Of a stretch of DNA of 64,000 nt, positions 35,161-44,526 are shown one piece after another; position 1 is the stretch's first letter; each line of letters opens with the position of its first letter. Made by a program: the position numbers and the translations under genes. The DNA lies in contig NZ_JACXXE010000001.1 of NCBI RefSeq assembly GCF_014764715.1, positions 248,001 to 312,000 on the forward strand, given 5' to 3'. The stretch is from Bacillus crepusculi. Its GTDB lineage: Bacteria; Bacillota; Bacilli; Bacillales; Bacillaceae. The notes under the pieces were generated by a model. It did no database searches. It was not told where the DNA came from and saw only the letters and a program-made list of their open reading frames with translations.

Positions 35161-35610
35161 ATGTATCATCCTTATGAAGGAATGTGGAATGGATACTTAT
35201 ACGATAGGCATGTACAGGGGATGCCATCGCTTCCTATTTCTCAGGTTGGAGGGTTTCCTGGGTTTCCAATCGGAGGGGGAGGTCCTGGATCTGGGCAAGG
35301 TTCAGGCGGACAATCAGCCCCGCCAGCTCCGCCGCAGCATATCATCTCGCAGTATCAGCAAGCAGTCTCTCACCCTCAAAGTATGCAGTCACTTATTTCA
35401 GGGCAAAGTGTAGGTGGAGGCCAGCAAACTGTTCAATTTGCAGCGGGATGTAATAGACGATGGACGATTGTGTTCCTTCGAAACGGGCAAGTATTTTTAA
35501 TGTATGTCCTTTCCTCACAGCCTTTTGGCCGCACAACAGGCTTTATATGGCCGAATTTTACATTTGGTTCATTCCCAAGTTCGAGTATACTTGCTTATTC
35601 TTGCTCATAA
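35161..35610 (+). CDS. Gly/Pro/Gln-rich protein, possible spore surface component
   Basis: About 149 residues from ATG 35161 (ATG 35137 would add eight). Aromatic start MYHPYEGMWNGYLYDRH, a Gly/Pro/Ser-rich middle (FPIGGGGPGSGQGSGGQS), a Gln/Ser part (HIISQYQQAV), then a conserved-looking hydrophobic end (RRWTIVFLRNGQVFLMYVL; GRTTGFIWPNF). Unusual composition and no signal peptide. Family not recognised; a coat or crust role is a guess from composition. Confidence 0.7.
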   Translation: MYHPYEGMWNGYLYDRHVQGMPSLPISQVGGFPGFPIGGGGPGSGQGSGGQSAPPAPPQHIISQYQQAVSHPQSMQSLISGQSVGGGQQTVQFAAGCNRRWTIVFLRNGQVFLMYVLSSQPFGRTTGFIWPNFTFGSFPSSSILAYSCS

Positions 35611-35614
35611 AAGA

Positions 35615-35660
35615 AAAAGCCGGCTTTCATCAGCAACTGATGAAATACCGGCTTTTTTTA
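35615..35660. terminator. Bidirectional terminator between Gly-rich gene and lexA
   Basis: AAAAGCCGG…CCGGCTTTTTTT with an inner TTTCATCAG/CTGATGAAA pairing. Confidence 0.85.
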
Positions 35661-36278
35661 ATGAATATTTCTAAATACGCCAATCACTTTACCTAGTATA
35701 CTCACATTCTGTAAAATAATCGGTTCCATTGATGGGTTCTCTGGCTGTAATCTAAAGTGTGTATCTTCTTTATAAAAACGTTTCACTGTGGCTTCATCTT
35801 CCTCTGTCATGGCGACCACAATATCTCCATTGTTGGCGGTGCTTTGCTGACGGACAATAACATAGTCCTTGTCCAAAATACCTGCATCAATCATACTTTC
35901 TCCCATAATTTCAAGCATAAATACTTGCTCATCTGGCGCTGCAAAAGTCTCTGGAAGAGGGAAGTATTCTTCTACATTCTCAACAGCCGTAATAGGCAAG
36001 CCGGCTGTTACTTTTCCGATGACTGGTACGTTCATTACAGCACTCTTTGGAATATTCATTTCCTCTTCATCTAGTACTTCGATCGCTCTAGGCTTCGTCG
36101 GATCTCTTCTAATTAAGCCCTTTGTTTCTAGTCGGGCTAAATGTCCATGGACAGTTGAGCTCGATGCCAGACCGACAGCTTCTCCAATTTCACGAACGGA
36201 TGGGGGATAGCCCTTGCTTTTTACTTCCTCTTTGATGAATGTCAGGATATCGAGTTGTCTTTTTGATAGCTTCGTCAT
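35658..36278 (-). CDS. lexA: LexA SOS repressor
   Basis: 206 residues; starts at M of [12 protein letters not shown], as in B. subtilis. Winged helix ([35 protein letters not shown]). Cleavage site Ala-Gly in KVTAGLPIT. Catalytic Ser in GESMIDAGI and Lys in ATVKRF. RecA filaments trigger self-cleavage and release SOS genes. Divergent from yneA, with LexA boxes between them. Confidence 0.98.
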   Translation of the reverse strand: MTKLSKRQLDILTFIKEEVKSKGYPPSVREIGEAVGLASSSTVHGHLARLETKGLIRRDPTKPRAIEVLDEEEMNIPKSAVMNVPVIGKVTAGLPITAVENVEEYFPLPETFAAPDEQVFMLEIMGESMIDAGILDKDYVIVRQQSTANNGDIVVAMTEEDEATVKRFYKEDTHFRLQPENPSMEPIILQNVSILGKVIGVFRNIH

Positions 36279-36336
36279 CTTTTGCACCTCAAAACGTCAA
36301 TTTTAAAGAAATTATAGCATGTTTTTCCTAACAGTA

Positions 36337-36350
36337 CAAACATAGGTTCG
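36337..36350. promoter_or_regulatory. LexA box 1
   Basis: CAAAC-ATAG-GTTCG, one mismatch from CGAAC-N4-GTTCG; nearest to lexA. Confidence 0.75.
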
Positions 36351-36360
36351 AAAAAAACGT

Positions 36361-36390
36361 TTGACAGAAACGTTTGTTCGTATTTATAAT
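36361..36390 (+). promoter_or_regulatory. yneA promoter with LexA box 2 in the spacer
   Basis: TTGACA (36361-36366), 18-bp spacer, TATAAT (36385-36390). The LexA box GAAAC-GTTT-GTTCG at 36367-36380 fills the spacer, so repressor and polymerase exclude each other. Confidence 0.85.
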
Positions 36391-36404
36391 GAATAACAGA
36401 AAGA

Positions 36405-36418
36405 CGAACACATATTCT
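36405..36418. promoter_or_regulatory. Weak LexA box 3
   Basis: CGAAC-ACAT-ATTCT, one good half-site, between the yneA promoter and its start codon. Confidence 0.45.
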
Positions 36419-36436
36419 GTTAGGAGAGATGACATT

Positions 36437-37413
<977 letters not shown>

Positions 37414-37482
37414 AGCGCGAATTGTTGTCAAATTGAATGATATTTAGTAGTATGTAGAGAAAATGTTTTAAAGGAGTTTGTC

Positions 37483-37713
37483 ATGATTTCTAAAGAACAG
37501 CTTGCAAGAATCAATGAGCTTTCAAAAAAGTCGAAAGAGACTGGTTTGTCAGACACTGAAAAAACAGAACAAAAGCATTTAAGAGAAGAATATTTAAAAG
37601 CTTTTCGTTCTTCTATGAAAAATACACTCAAAACCGTGAAAATCGTTGATCCTGAAGGAAACGATGTCACACCAGAAAAACTAAAAAGAGAAAGAGATCA
37701 AAACCTTCATTAA
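37483..37713 (+). CDS. ynzC: YnzC, DUF896 protein
   Basis: 76 residues, helical: MISKEQLARINELSKKSKETGL, then TEKTEQKHLREEYLKAFR and a VDPEGNDVTPEKLK end. Matches the UPF0291/DUF896 family, a helix hairpin of unknown function. Last gene of the LexA-controlled yneA operon. Confidence 0.93.
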   Translation: MISKEQLARINELSKKSKETGLSDTEKTEQKHLREEYLKAFRSSMKNTLKTVKIVDPEGNDVTPEKLKRERDQNLH

Positions 37714-37901
37714 AGGCTGTGATTTCTTGAATTTTGAAAAGATGGGAAGAATATTCTCATCTTTTTTCTTATTTGTATAAGTTTTTAGGTGATCGATAAA
37801 CTAAATGTGACAAAATCCTTCTTTTTCAGCGTGAAATAGTTGTGAAAAAAGGACAGTAGATTTATGATAATGGTGTACACAAGATACGGAAGGGGATTTA
37901 T

Positions 37902-39905
37902 ATGGAAACGATTGAATTGAAATCTATTGCAACAATACGTACTCTCTCCATAGACGCAATTGAAAAAGCAAATTCCGGTCACCCTGGAATGCCAATGGGT
38001 GCTGCACCAATGGCATACGCTTTATGGACGAATCACTTAAACGTAAGTCCGCAAAACCCAAATTGGTTTAACAGAGACCGCTTCGTTTTATCTGCTGGAC
38101 ATGGTTCTATGCTTCTATATAGCATGCTTCATTTAAGCGGATACAACCTTAGCATTGAAGATTTAAAACAATTCCGCCAATGGGGAAGCAAAACACCTGG
38201 ACATCCCGAATTTGGACACACAGAAGGCGTAGATGCCACAACAGGTCCATTAGGACAAGGGATTGCCATGGCTGTTGGAATGGCACTTGCAGAAAGACAT
38301 CTTGCGGAAACGTATAACAAAGACAACTATAATGTTGTAGATCACTATACATACAGCATTTGCGGAGATGGAGACTTAATGGAGGGCATTTCCTCTGAAG
38401 CTGCTTCACTTGCTGGTCACTTAGGCTTAGGCCGATTAATTGTTCTATATGATTCAAATGATATTTCTTTAGATGGCGACCTAGATCGTTCATTCTCTGA
38501 AAATGTGAAGAATCGTTTTGAAGCGATGAACTGGGAAGTTCTTTACGTTAAAGACGGCAACAACATTCAAGAAGTGACGGCTGCTATTGAAAAAGCGAAA
38601 CAAAGCACGGACAAACCTACACTTATTGAAGTGAAAACAACGATCGGTTTCGGATCTCCAAACCGTGCGGGAACCTCTGGTGTGCATGGTGCACCGCTTG
38701 GCAGCGAGGAAGCAAAGCTGACGAAGGAAGCCTATTCTTGGACGTTTGAAGAAGATTTCCATGTCCCTTCTGAAGTGTACGATCATTTCAAAGAAGCTGT
38801 AAAAGACGCTGGCCAGAAAAAAGAAGCAGCGTGGAATGAGCTATTCGAGCAATATGAAAAAGAATATCCAGAGCTAGCAGCCCAGCTGAAGCTTGCGATC
38901 GAAGGAAAGCTTCCTGAGAATTGGGATCAAGAAATTCCTGTTTATGAAGCTGGCTCAAGTCTTGCCTCTCGCGCTTCTTCTGGCGAGGTATTAAACGGCA
39001 TTGCGAAACAAGTACCTTTCTTTATTGGTGGGTCTGCTGACCTTGCTGGATCAAATAAAACAACGATTAAAAACACAGACGACTTTGGTAAAAATAATTA
39101 TGCTGGCAAGAATATTTGGTTCGGTGTTAGAGAATTTGCAATGGGTGCTGCGTTAAATGGTATGGCACTTCACGGCGGCCTTCGTGTATTCGGTGGAACG
39201 TTCTTTGTATTCTCAGATTACTTACGACCAGCTATTCGTCTTGCGGCCTTAATGGGTCTTCCAGTGACTTATGTCTTTACGCATGATAGTATCGCTGTCG
39301 GTGAAGATGGGCCAACACATGAGCCGGTTGAACAACTTGCTTCATTACGTGCGATGCCTAATCTTTCTGTCATTCGCCCAGCAGATGGAAACGAAACTGC
39401 TGCAGCGTGGAAACTGGCTGTATCATCAACGGATAAACCGACAGCACTAGTTCTTACTCGTCAAAACCTTCCAACGATTGATCAAGCACCAGAGAAGGCG
39501 TATGAGGGAGTAGAAAAAGGCGGATATGTCGTCGTTGAAGCTGCTGATGCACAGCCTGAAGCACTTCTGCTCGCTTCAGGTTCTGAAGTAGGATTAGCGA
39601 TTGAAGCGCAAAAGGCACTTGAAAAAGAGGGTATCCGCGCATCTGTTGTCAGCCTTCCAGCATGGGATCGCTTCGATCAGCAGTCAGACGAATACAAAGA
39701 ATCAGTTCTTCCTAAAGCAGTGAGAGCACGTATTGCGATTGAAATGGGTGCTTCACTTGGCTGGGAGCGTTACACGGGCCTTGATGGTGACGTGATTGCA
39801 ATTGATAAATTTGGCGCTTCTGCACCAGGTGAAACCATTATTGAGAAATACGGATTTACTGTCAGCAATGTGGTCAGCCGCGTGAAAGCGAAGCTGAATA
39901 AATAA
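37902..39905 (+). CDS. tkt: Transketolase
   Basis: 667 residues, full length. TPP-binding motif [22 protein letters not shown]…[15 protein letters not shown]. Active-site His residues lie in [30 protein letters not shown] and SGVHGAPLG. Pyrimidine-part motif [10 protein letters not shown]-like ([22 protein letters not shown]) and [24 protein letters not shown]. It transfers two-carbon ketol units in the non-oxidative pentose phosphate pathway, using Mg and TPP. Ribosome binding site GGAAGGGG. Same position as in B. subtilis. Confidence 0.98.
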   Translation: METIELKSIATIRTLSIDAIEKANSGHPGMPMGAAPMAYALWTNHLNVSPQNPNWFNRDRFVLSAGHGSMLLYSMLHLSGYNLSIEDLKQFRQWGSKTPGHPEFGHTEGVDATTGPLGQGIAMAVGMALAERHLAETYNKDNYNVVDHYTYSICGDGDLMEGISSEAASLAGHLGLGRLIVLYDSNDISLDGDLDRSFSENVKNRFEAMNWEVLYVKDGNNIQEVTAAIEKAKQSTDKPTLIEVKTTIGFGSPNRAGTSGVHGAPLGSEEAKLTKEAYSWTFEEDFHVPSEVYDHFKEAVKDAGQKKEAAWNELFEQYEKEYPELAAQLKLAIEGKLPENWDQEIPVYEAGSSLASRASSGEVLNGIAKQVPFFIGGSADLAGSNKTTIKNTDDFGKNNYAGKNIWFGVREFAMGAALNGMALHGGLRVFGGTFFVFSDYLRPAIRLAALMGLPVTYVFTHDSIAVGEDGPTHEPVEQLASLRAMPNLSVIRPADGNETAAAWKLAVSSTDKPTALVLTRQNLPTIDQAPEKAYEGVEKGGYVVVEAADAQPEALLLASGSEVGLAIEAQKALEKEGIRASVVSLPAWDRFDQQSDEYKESVLPKAVRARIAIEMGASLGWERYTGLDGDVIAIDKFGASAPGETIIEKYGFTVSNVVSRVKAKLNK

Positions 39906-39938
39906 TCGATCTCCAAGCATCATAATTTTTGTCATCTG

Positions 39939-39977
39939 TTTGCAGAGCATTTCCACCCGCTCTGCAAACTTTTTTCT
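39939..39977 (+). terminator. Terminator of tkt
   Basis: Perfect 10-bp stem TTTGCAGAGC/GCTCTGCAAA followed by CTTTTTTC. Confidence 0.85.
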
Positions 39978-40101
39978 TTTTCTTGTTTTTTTGACAAAAC
40001 TAGTTTCTTCTTGCTTCATATATAGACAATTCTTTCCTTCACATTTTTGTATAATACAAGCAATAAATGAGATTGACGAAATGTGAAAGGAAGGGATAGA
40101 C

Positions 40102-40548
40102 ATGGAACGCCATTATTATATTTATTGGATTGAGGATGAGTTTGCTCATCATTATTTTGGCAGAGAATCGATTTTATTTCATTTGTTTGAGTCGTTACAC
40201 TGGACGAACCGTACGGACGATGAGTTAGTCATGCTTGTTAAGCAAGTGGATTACGTGACGAAACGAATCCCTGCTTTTCATATGCATCAGCGATTATTGA
40301 ACAACTTAACGAACATTCACTATACACAAATAGGCTCGATTTACAGCGCCTCACTACCAGATGGAAAAGGGACAGCTGCATTCATTATCAAAGATCGTTA
40401 TATCCAAATGTCTGCCACGGGCAGTTATGAGGCAGAAGCGGTGTTTTTTGAGGTGCTTAGAAAAATTAGTCCTTGCTTCCTAGCGATGGACTTTGGATCA
40501 AAGAAGCATGGATGGCTCAATCCGGTAAAAGTGAGGAATTTTGTTTAA
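40102..40548 (+). CDS. sirA: SirA, sporulation inhibitor of DNA replication
   Basis: 148 residues, matching B. subtilis SirA (YneE) in length and start (MERHYYIYWIEDEFAHHYFGRES). SirA binds domain I of DnaA at sporulation and blocks re-initiation. It lies between tkt and yneF, as in B. subtilis. Ribosome binding site GAAAGGAAGGG. Confidence 0.92.
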   Translation: MERHYYIYWIEDEFAHHYFGRESILFHLFESLHWTNRTDDELVMLVKQVDYVTKRIPAFHMHQRLLNNLTNIHYTQIGSIYSASLPDGKGTAAFIIKDRYIQMSATGSYEAEAVFFEVLRKISPCFLAMDFGSKKHGWLNPVKVRNFV

Positions 40549-40632
40549 AAAAATAAAATTGAACGCGAAATGTTGTATAATAGCCTTTTGTTTAGTACAC
40601 TTTATACGAGACAACATGAAGGAGGAAGAATT

Positions 40633-40851
40633 ATGGATTTATGGGTTGTCATCCTTGTAGGCGTTGTTGCACTGCTTGCAGGAGTTGCACTCGGATTCTT
40701 TATTGCTCGTAAGTATATGATGAGCTACTTGAAAAAGAATCCACCAATTAATGAACAAATGCTTCGAATGATGATGATGCAGATGGGCATGAAACCGTCC
40801 CAAAAGAAAATCAATCAAATGATGAAAGCCATGAACAACCAAGCGAAATAA
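40633..40851 (+). CDS. yneF: YneF, UPF0154 small membrane protein
   Basis: 72 residues from ATG 40633 with GGAGGAAG upstream. One membrane helix ([21 protein letters not shown]), then the UPF0154 core ([33 protein letters not shown]). Function unknown, widespread in Firmicutes. Confidence 0.95.
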   Translation: MDLWVVILVGVVALLAGVALGFFIARKYMMSYLKKNPPINEQMLRMMMMQMGMKPSQKKINQMMKAMNNQAK

Positions 40852-40944
40852 TACGTACGATATTATGATCATAGATGGAACATGGTTATAAAGAATGGAC
40901 AAGCGTTGTCCTATCTTTATTGAATTCACCTTCATCAGACGCTT

Positions 40945-40990
40945 AAAACCACTGTACTTGCATGAATGAAGCAGGGAAGGTGGTTTTTAT
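40945..40990 (+). terminator. Terminator after yneF
   Basis: AAAACCAC/GTGGTTTT stem and T-rich tail. Confidence 0.65.
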
Positions 40991-41018
40991 TATGGCGTCA
41001 TTCATCATGTTAAACAAC

Positions 41019-41050
41019 AAAAAACCCCTGTGATCAGAGGTTTTTGTTTC
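41019..41050. terminator. Second terminator, serving ynzD side as well
   Basis: AAAACCCCTGTGATCAGAGGTTTTT hairpin between yneF and ynzD. Confidence 0.65.
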
Positions 41051-41115
41051 GTTTATGGTCACACATATCAACTGTTCTAAAAATCGTGCGGCATGATGGA
41101 TATCATGAGATATGA

Positions 41116-41283
41116 TTAGTTGGCTGAGTTTGAGTGTAAGTGTCGTTGATATTGTAAGAGGAGATGATCTAGCTGCTGGCTATGTTCGATGGTCACAGTT
41201 GATGTCATGCCATTATCCAAGACAACTTTCATCAGCTCTTCTCTTTTTTCTTCAATTTGAGTTAATAATGATGTTTTTACCAA
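41116..41283 (-). CDS. ynzD: YnzD, Spo0E-family aspartyl phosphatase of Spo0A~P
   Basis: About 55 residues. The Spo0E signature is complete: LLTQIEEKREELMKVVLDNG and ELSQELD-like EHSQQLDHLLLQYQ; the S-x-x-L-D motif holds the catalytic Asp. Spo0E, YisI and YnzD dephosphorylate Spo0A~P and delay sporulation. TTG 41283 is preferred because AAAGGA lies 8 bp upstream; ATG 41289 is only 2 bp from it. Confidence 0.9.
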   Translation of the reverse strand: MVKTSLLTQIEEKREELMKVVLDNGMTSTVTIEHSQQLDHLLLQYQRHLHSNSAN

Positions 41284-41497
41284 AGTCATGTTCCTTTCAT
41301 GCAAATCTTGATAAAAAGAATCGATTCTATTATATCCATATTAAGGTTTATTTTCAAATTTAAAGGATTCGTTATCTCAATGTCAAATTAAATTATATAA
41401 GGTTTTAAGAGAATAGACCATCTTTATTGAGAGGATGTAAAAAAAATGAAATGATTTTGTCATCTCTTATTGTATATTGTAAGAAGGGGGTGTTCTT

Positions 41498-42205
41498 TTG
41501 TCAGATTTGAATTACTTTTTAGCTTTTGGAGCAGGGTTTCTTTCTTTTATCTCACCGTGCTGTCTGCCGCTTTATCCAGCCTTTTTATCGTATATTACGG
41601 GCGTTAGTATAGATGAAGTGAAATCTGAGAAGGTGATGCTGAGAAGAAGAAGTCTGCTTCATACATTATTCTTTTTAATTGGTTTCTCTATCATTTTTAT
41701 TGCGATTGGCTTTGGGACATCGTTCGTTGGTTCGTTTTTCATTGAATACCATCAAGCGATTCGTCAAATTGGGGCCATTCTCATTATTTTCTTTGGTTTT
41801 ATGATTCTTGGTATATTTCAGCCTTCTTTTCTCATGGGAGAAAAGAGAATGCAGTTCAAAAATCGTCCTGCTGGTTTTTTTGGATCGATCCTCATCGGAA
41901 TGGGTTTTGCTGCTGGATGGACTCCTTGTACAGGCCCTATTTTATCCGCCGTCATCACACTTGCGAGTAACAATCCGGAGTCGGCTGTGATGTATATGAT
42001 TGCGTATATTTTAGGATTTGCCATTCCATTTTTCATTCTTTCCTTTTTCATCACGAAAATGGCGTGGATCAGAAAGCGTCAGCAGCTCATCATGAGAATC
42101 GGCGGGGTCATTATGATTGTGGTTGGAATTTTACTGTTCTTTGATCTTCTAACATGGATTATCATTATGTTCTCATCGTTGTTTGGAGGATTTACAGGTT
42201 TTTGA
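41498..42205 (+). CDS. ccdA: CcdA, thiol-reducing membrane protein for cytochrome c maturation
   Basis: 235 residues, TTG start after AAGAAGGGGG. Six membrane helices. The two redox cysteines are in [14 protein letters not shown] and [12 protein letters not shown]. CcdA passes electrons across the membrane to ResA (haem c assembly) and StoA (spore cortex). A ResA/StoA-like gene is at 47322. Confidence 0.96.
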   Translation: MSDLNYFLAFGAGFLSFISPCCLPLYPAFLSYITGVSIDEVKSEKVMLRRRSLLHTLFFLIGFSIIFIAIGFGTSFVGSFFIEYHQAIRQIGAILIIFFGFMILGIFQPSFLMGEKRMQFKNRPAGFFGSILIGMGFAAGWTPCTGPILSAVITLASNNPESAVMYMIAYILGFAIPFFILSFFITKMAWIRKRQQLIMRIGGVIMIVVGILLFFDLLTWIIIMFSSLFGGFTGF

Positions 42206-42299
42206 AATCGTTTTCTACAGTCGCGGCGAATGGTTTTTTTTCGTCAATTGGAGTATATTATACATAGACTGACCTTAAAGAATAAAGGAATGATTTGAT

Positions 42300-42782
42300 A
42301 TGATGATCATAATCTCTTCTATAATTGCGGTATGTATGGCGGTAGCCGTCATGTTTATTCGCATTAAATCATCTGCAAAACCTGCAACCGCGAAAAAAAT
42401 TATTTTACCTCCTATTTTCATGAGCACTGGTGCACTGATGTTTTTGATTCCTATGTTTCAAGTCACTGGAGCCGAATTTCTTGAGGCGATTACAGTGGGG
42501 ATGTTTTTCTCTATATTCCTAATTAAAACATCGAAATTTGAAATTAGAGGCAATGAAATCTATTTGAAGCGTTCAAAAGCATTTGTGTTTATTCTCATTG
42601 GTCTTCTTGTTATTCGTATTGGCATGAAGACCATTCTGAGTTCTTCCATTGATTATGGTGCGTTAAGCGGGATGTTTTGGATTCTTGCATTTGGCATGAT
42701 CGTGCCTTGGCGGGTCGCCATGTATTTGTCGTTTAGAAAGCTGTCTAAACAATTAGACTTGCAGCAGGCTCAAATGAATTAA
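42300..42782 (+). CDS. ccdC: CcdC-like membrane protein
   Basis: 160 residues, four or five hydrophobic segments (IISSIIAVCMAVAVMFI; ILPPIFMSTGALMFLIPMF; AFVFILIGLLVIRIGM). Matches CcdC (YneJ). In B. subtilis the order is ccdA-ccdB(yneI)-ccdC; here only 94 bp separate ccdA and ccdC and no response-regulator gene lies between. Role of CcdC is unknown and it is dispensable for cytochrome c. Confidence 0.9.
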   Translation: MMIIISSIIAVCMAVAVMFIRIKSSAKPATAKKIILPPIFMSTGALMFLIPMFQVTGAEFLEAITVGMFFSIFLIKTSKFEIRGNEIYLKRSKAFVFILIGLLVIRIGMKTILSSSIDYGALSGMFWILAFGMIVPWRVAMYLSFRKLSKQLDLQQAQMN

Positions 42783-42807
42783 ACCTCCTTTTTAAAGGAG
42801 GTTATTT
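42780..42807. terminator. Bidirectional terminator between ccdC and yneK
   Basis: AACCTCCTTT/AAAGGAGGTT stem. Confidence 0.7.
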
Positions 42808-43230
42808 AAATAGCGATTCGTATGGCGTGTGATCGATATTTTTTTCTTGAAGGCGCTTAAGTAAAAACTTATGATCCCGCTTTGGCGTAGCGATGATATA
42901 ACCGCGGATGATTAAGTCTAAATTAATACTGGCGGCCTGTTCTTTTAATGCCAGCTCGCCAACTTTACCGGCAATTTTTTCTTTGGCGACATCTCTAAAT
43001 AGCTCTGGAACTGGTAATACTAGCTCATTTAAAAGCTGTTTGTCCTCATCCCGCCATAGATGAAGGCTCTTTTGAATATATTCATCCTGCCAATCAAGTT
43101 CTGATTTCCCGTCTTCCTTCGGCAATCGTTTTAAAAATTTTCGAAACATAAAAAAGCCACCGATTGCAAGTAATCCGATCATCACTGTACCCCAAAATAA
43201 AATGAACCACAAAAACCAGCCGCTTAACAT
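42802..43230 (-). CDS. yneK: YneK, DUF2621 membrane-anchored protein
   Basis: 142 residues. N-terminal membrane helix (WFLWFILFWGTVMIGLLAIGGFFMF), then a soluble part WQDEYIQKSLHLWRDEDKQLL and LIIRGYIIATPKRDHKFLLK. Matches YneK in position and length. Function unknown. The next 262 bp (43231-43492) hold no gene. Confidence 0.9.
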   Translation of the reverse strand: MLSGWFLWFILFWGTVMIGLLAIGGFFMFRKFLKRLPKEDGKSELDWQDEYIQKSLHLWRDEDKQLLNELVLPVPELFRDVAKEKIAGKVGELALKEQAASINLDLIIRGYIIATPKRDHKFLLKRLQEKNIDHTPYESLFK

Positions 43231-43462
43231 GTTCTCACTCCTTATACCCCTTATCTCTCTATCTTATTTTACATGAAGAGATGATAGAAGAAAATAACAA
43301 AAATGTATGTCTCTCATCTCTATAAAACGCCCCTTTTCATTGATTGCCGCCTATTTACTAGAATGACCCAAACCATCTGGTAGAAAAAGAATACATTATC
43401 GTATAGCGACTCTACTATTTGGCCATGGTGGTTCGCAAAAGGGATTGACTTGAACTGAACGG

Positions 43463-43494
43463 AAGAGAGCCCACCTACATGAAGGTGGGCTCTT
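43463..43494 (-). terminator. Terminator of cotM
   Basis: AAGAGAGCCCACCT/AGGTGGGCTCTT, a strong hairpin next to the cotM stop codon. Confidence 0.75.
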
Positions 43495-43894
43495 AATGTT
43501 TGATATGCGGCATTTGAAAGGAAAATGCGCCGTCTTGATGGCGAGAATATTTTCTAATTTTTATTGATATGATTCTGTTTTCGTATACTGTGTTAATGTC
43601 TTTGTTATTCAAATAAAAAGGGAGCATGACGCTTTTTTCAATTTGCTGTTCGCCTTCATCATTTGGCTTTTGTGCCGTGAAAGCTAGAGTGAGCTCATAG
43701 CCGGCGAAGGTCAGCTTTACATCAGTGATCGTTAGGGTGGAGACATCAATCTCAATAATATAGTCACGGCTTGTTTCATAAAGATCAATTGGGAGGTGTT
43801 CATCATACCAGGCAAATGGATCATCCATTAAGACATTAAGCCAATCATCTATTTCCAGAAAATCAGAGGCATTCGCTTGCTGTTCATTCTCCAT
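43493..43894 (-). CDS. cotM: CotM, alpha-crystallin-like spore coat protein
   Basis: 133 residues from ATG 43894 behind GGAGGAG; an upstream in-frame codon at 43918 lies in the ribosome binding site region. Hsp20/alpha-crystallin fold (DYIIEIDVSTLTITDVKLTFAG; NRIISIKIRK), lacking a long N-terminal arm. CotM is an outer coat protein made in the mother cell. Position upstream of sspP matches B. subtilis. Confidence 0.88.
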   Translation of the reverse strand: MENEQQANASDFLEIDDWLNVLMDDPFAWYDEHLPIDLYETSRDYIIEIDVSTLTITDVKLTFAGYELTLAFTAQKPNDEGEQQIEKSVMLPFYLNNKDINTVYENRIISIKIRKYSRHQDGAFSFQMPHIKH

Positions 43895-43962
43895 AAATAC
43901 TCCTCCATCACATCTCATAATAAATCATATGTTGAAAACTGAAATGTGTGAAAGACCTAAAA

Positions 43963-43985
43963 CATCCCGTTTGTTTCACGGGATG
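43963..43985 (-). terminator. Terminator of sspO-sspP
   Basis: CATCCCGT/ACGGGATG stem with a T-rich tail on the minus strand. Confidence 0.65.
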
Positions 43986-43997
43986 AGAGGGGGATGT

Positions 43998-44144
43998 TTA
44001 CATGTCATGATGTGAATTGTGCTTTTGTCTTGTATGGTTTCGGTTCTTTACTTTTTTACTGCCTGATAATGGCTCAGGCTGTCCGCCTTGATGCTCCTTA
44101 GGAGAGTTTTGACGGATGTCTTTCCCTGAGTTTTTATTCGTCAT
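43998..44144 (-). CDS. sspP: Small acid-soluble spore protein P
   Basis: 48 residues, same length as B. subtilis Ssp[21 protein letters not shown], then [15 protein letters not shown] and a His-rich end. Minor SASP of the spore core; made in the forespore. Ribosome binding site AAAGGAGC. Second gene after sspO. Confidence 0.95.
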   Translation of the reverse strand: MTNKNSGKDIRQNSPKEHQGGQPEPLSGSKKVKNRNHTRQKHNSHHDM

Positions 44145-44159
44145 GATTTTGCTCCTTTC

Positions 44160-44306
44160 TTATTGATTCTTTTTGCGTTTTTTATTATTTTGCCTTTGTT
44201 CTTCTGTTAAAACGAGCTGATCATTTTCAATATAGCCTGCACCTTTTCCTTGGCTTTTGGCTGCGTTCATGCCGTCAATCACATGATTTGCTTTTCGTTT
44301 TGTCAT
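44160..44306 (-). CDS. sspO: Small acid-soluble spore protein O (CotK)
   Basis: 48 residues: [20 protein letters not shown], then [20 protein letters not shown]. Minor SASP, forespore-specific. Ribosome binding site GAGGTGAT. A SigG-like TTCATA-N18-CAGACTA lies upstream on the minus strand (two mismatches in the -35). Divergent from citB, as in B. subtilis. Confidence 0.95.
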   Translation of the reverse strand: MTKRKANHVIDGMNAAKSQGKGAGYIENDQLVLTEEQRQNNKKRKKNQ

Positions 44307-44374
44307 GTTCTATCACCTCATATATAGTCTGACCCCGCACCGCTTGGTTTATGAAGAGTAATCATTTCCTAATG

Positions 44375-44389
44375 ATAAGATAAACTTAT
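44375..44389. promoter_or_regulatory. CcpC dyad upstream of citB
   Basis: ATAA-N7-TTAT exactly as the CcpC site, centred about 66 bp before the predicted citB start point, the same distance as in B. subtilis. Citrate-sensing CcpC represses citB from here. Confidence 0.75.
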
Positions 44390-44412
44390 TGAATTTAATA
44401 AAAGCATTGTTA

Positions 44413-44441
44413 TTTACTTATGTATGAATTTGTTTTAAGAT
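44413..44441 (+). promoter_or_regulatory. citB promoter
   Basis: TTTACT (44413-44418), 17-bp spacer, TAAGAT (44436-44441). Confidence 0.65.
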
Positions 44442-44443
44442 GA

Positions 44444-44489
44444 AATTGTGAGAAAATTGTGGTGAAATACGACGATTTTTCTGAGAATT
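44444..44489. promoter_or_regulatory. Two CodY-like boxes in the citB leader
   Basis: 15-mers at 44444-44458 and 44475-44489 each differ from AATTTTCWGAAAATT at two positions. CodY control of citB is known in B. subtilis; both sites lie downstream of the start point, a roadblock arrangement. Confidence 0.5.
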
Positions 44490-44526
44490 GAAATTGATCT
44501 TGATCATCAAAAGGGGGATTTTGGAC

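Noticed and set aside
36374-36436. Longer yneA start
   Set aside because: It would be translated from within the promoter and LexA box; the 103-residue form equals B. subtilis YneA.
41112-41363. Plus-strand open frame over ynzD
   Set aside because: Antisense shadow of the well-supported Spo0E-family gene.
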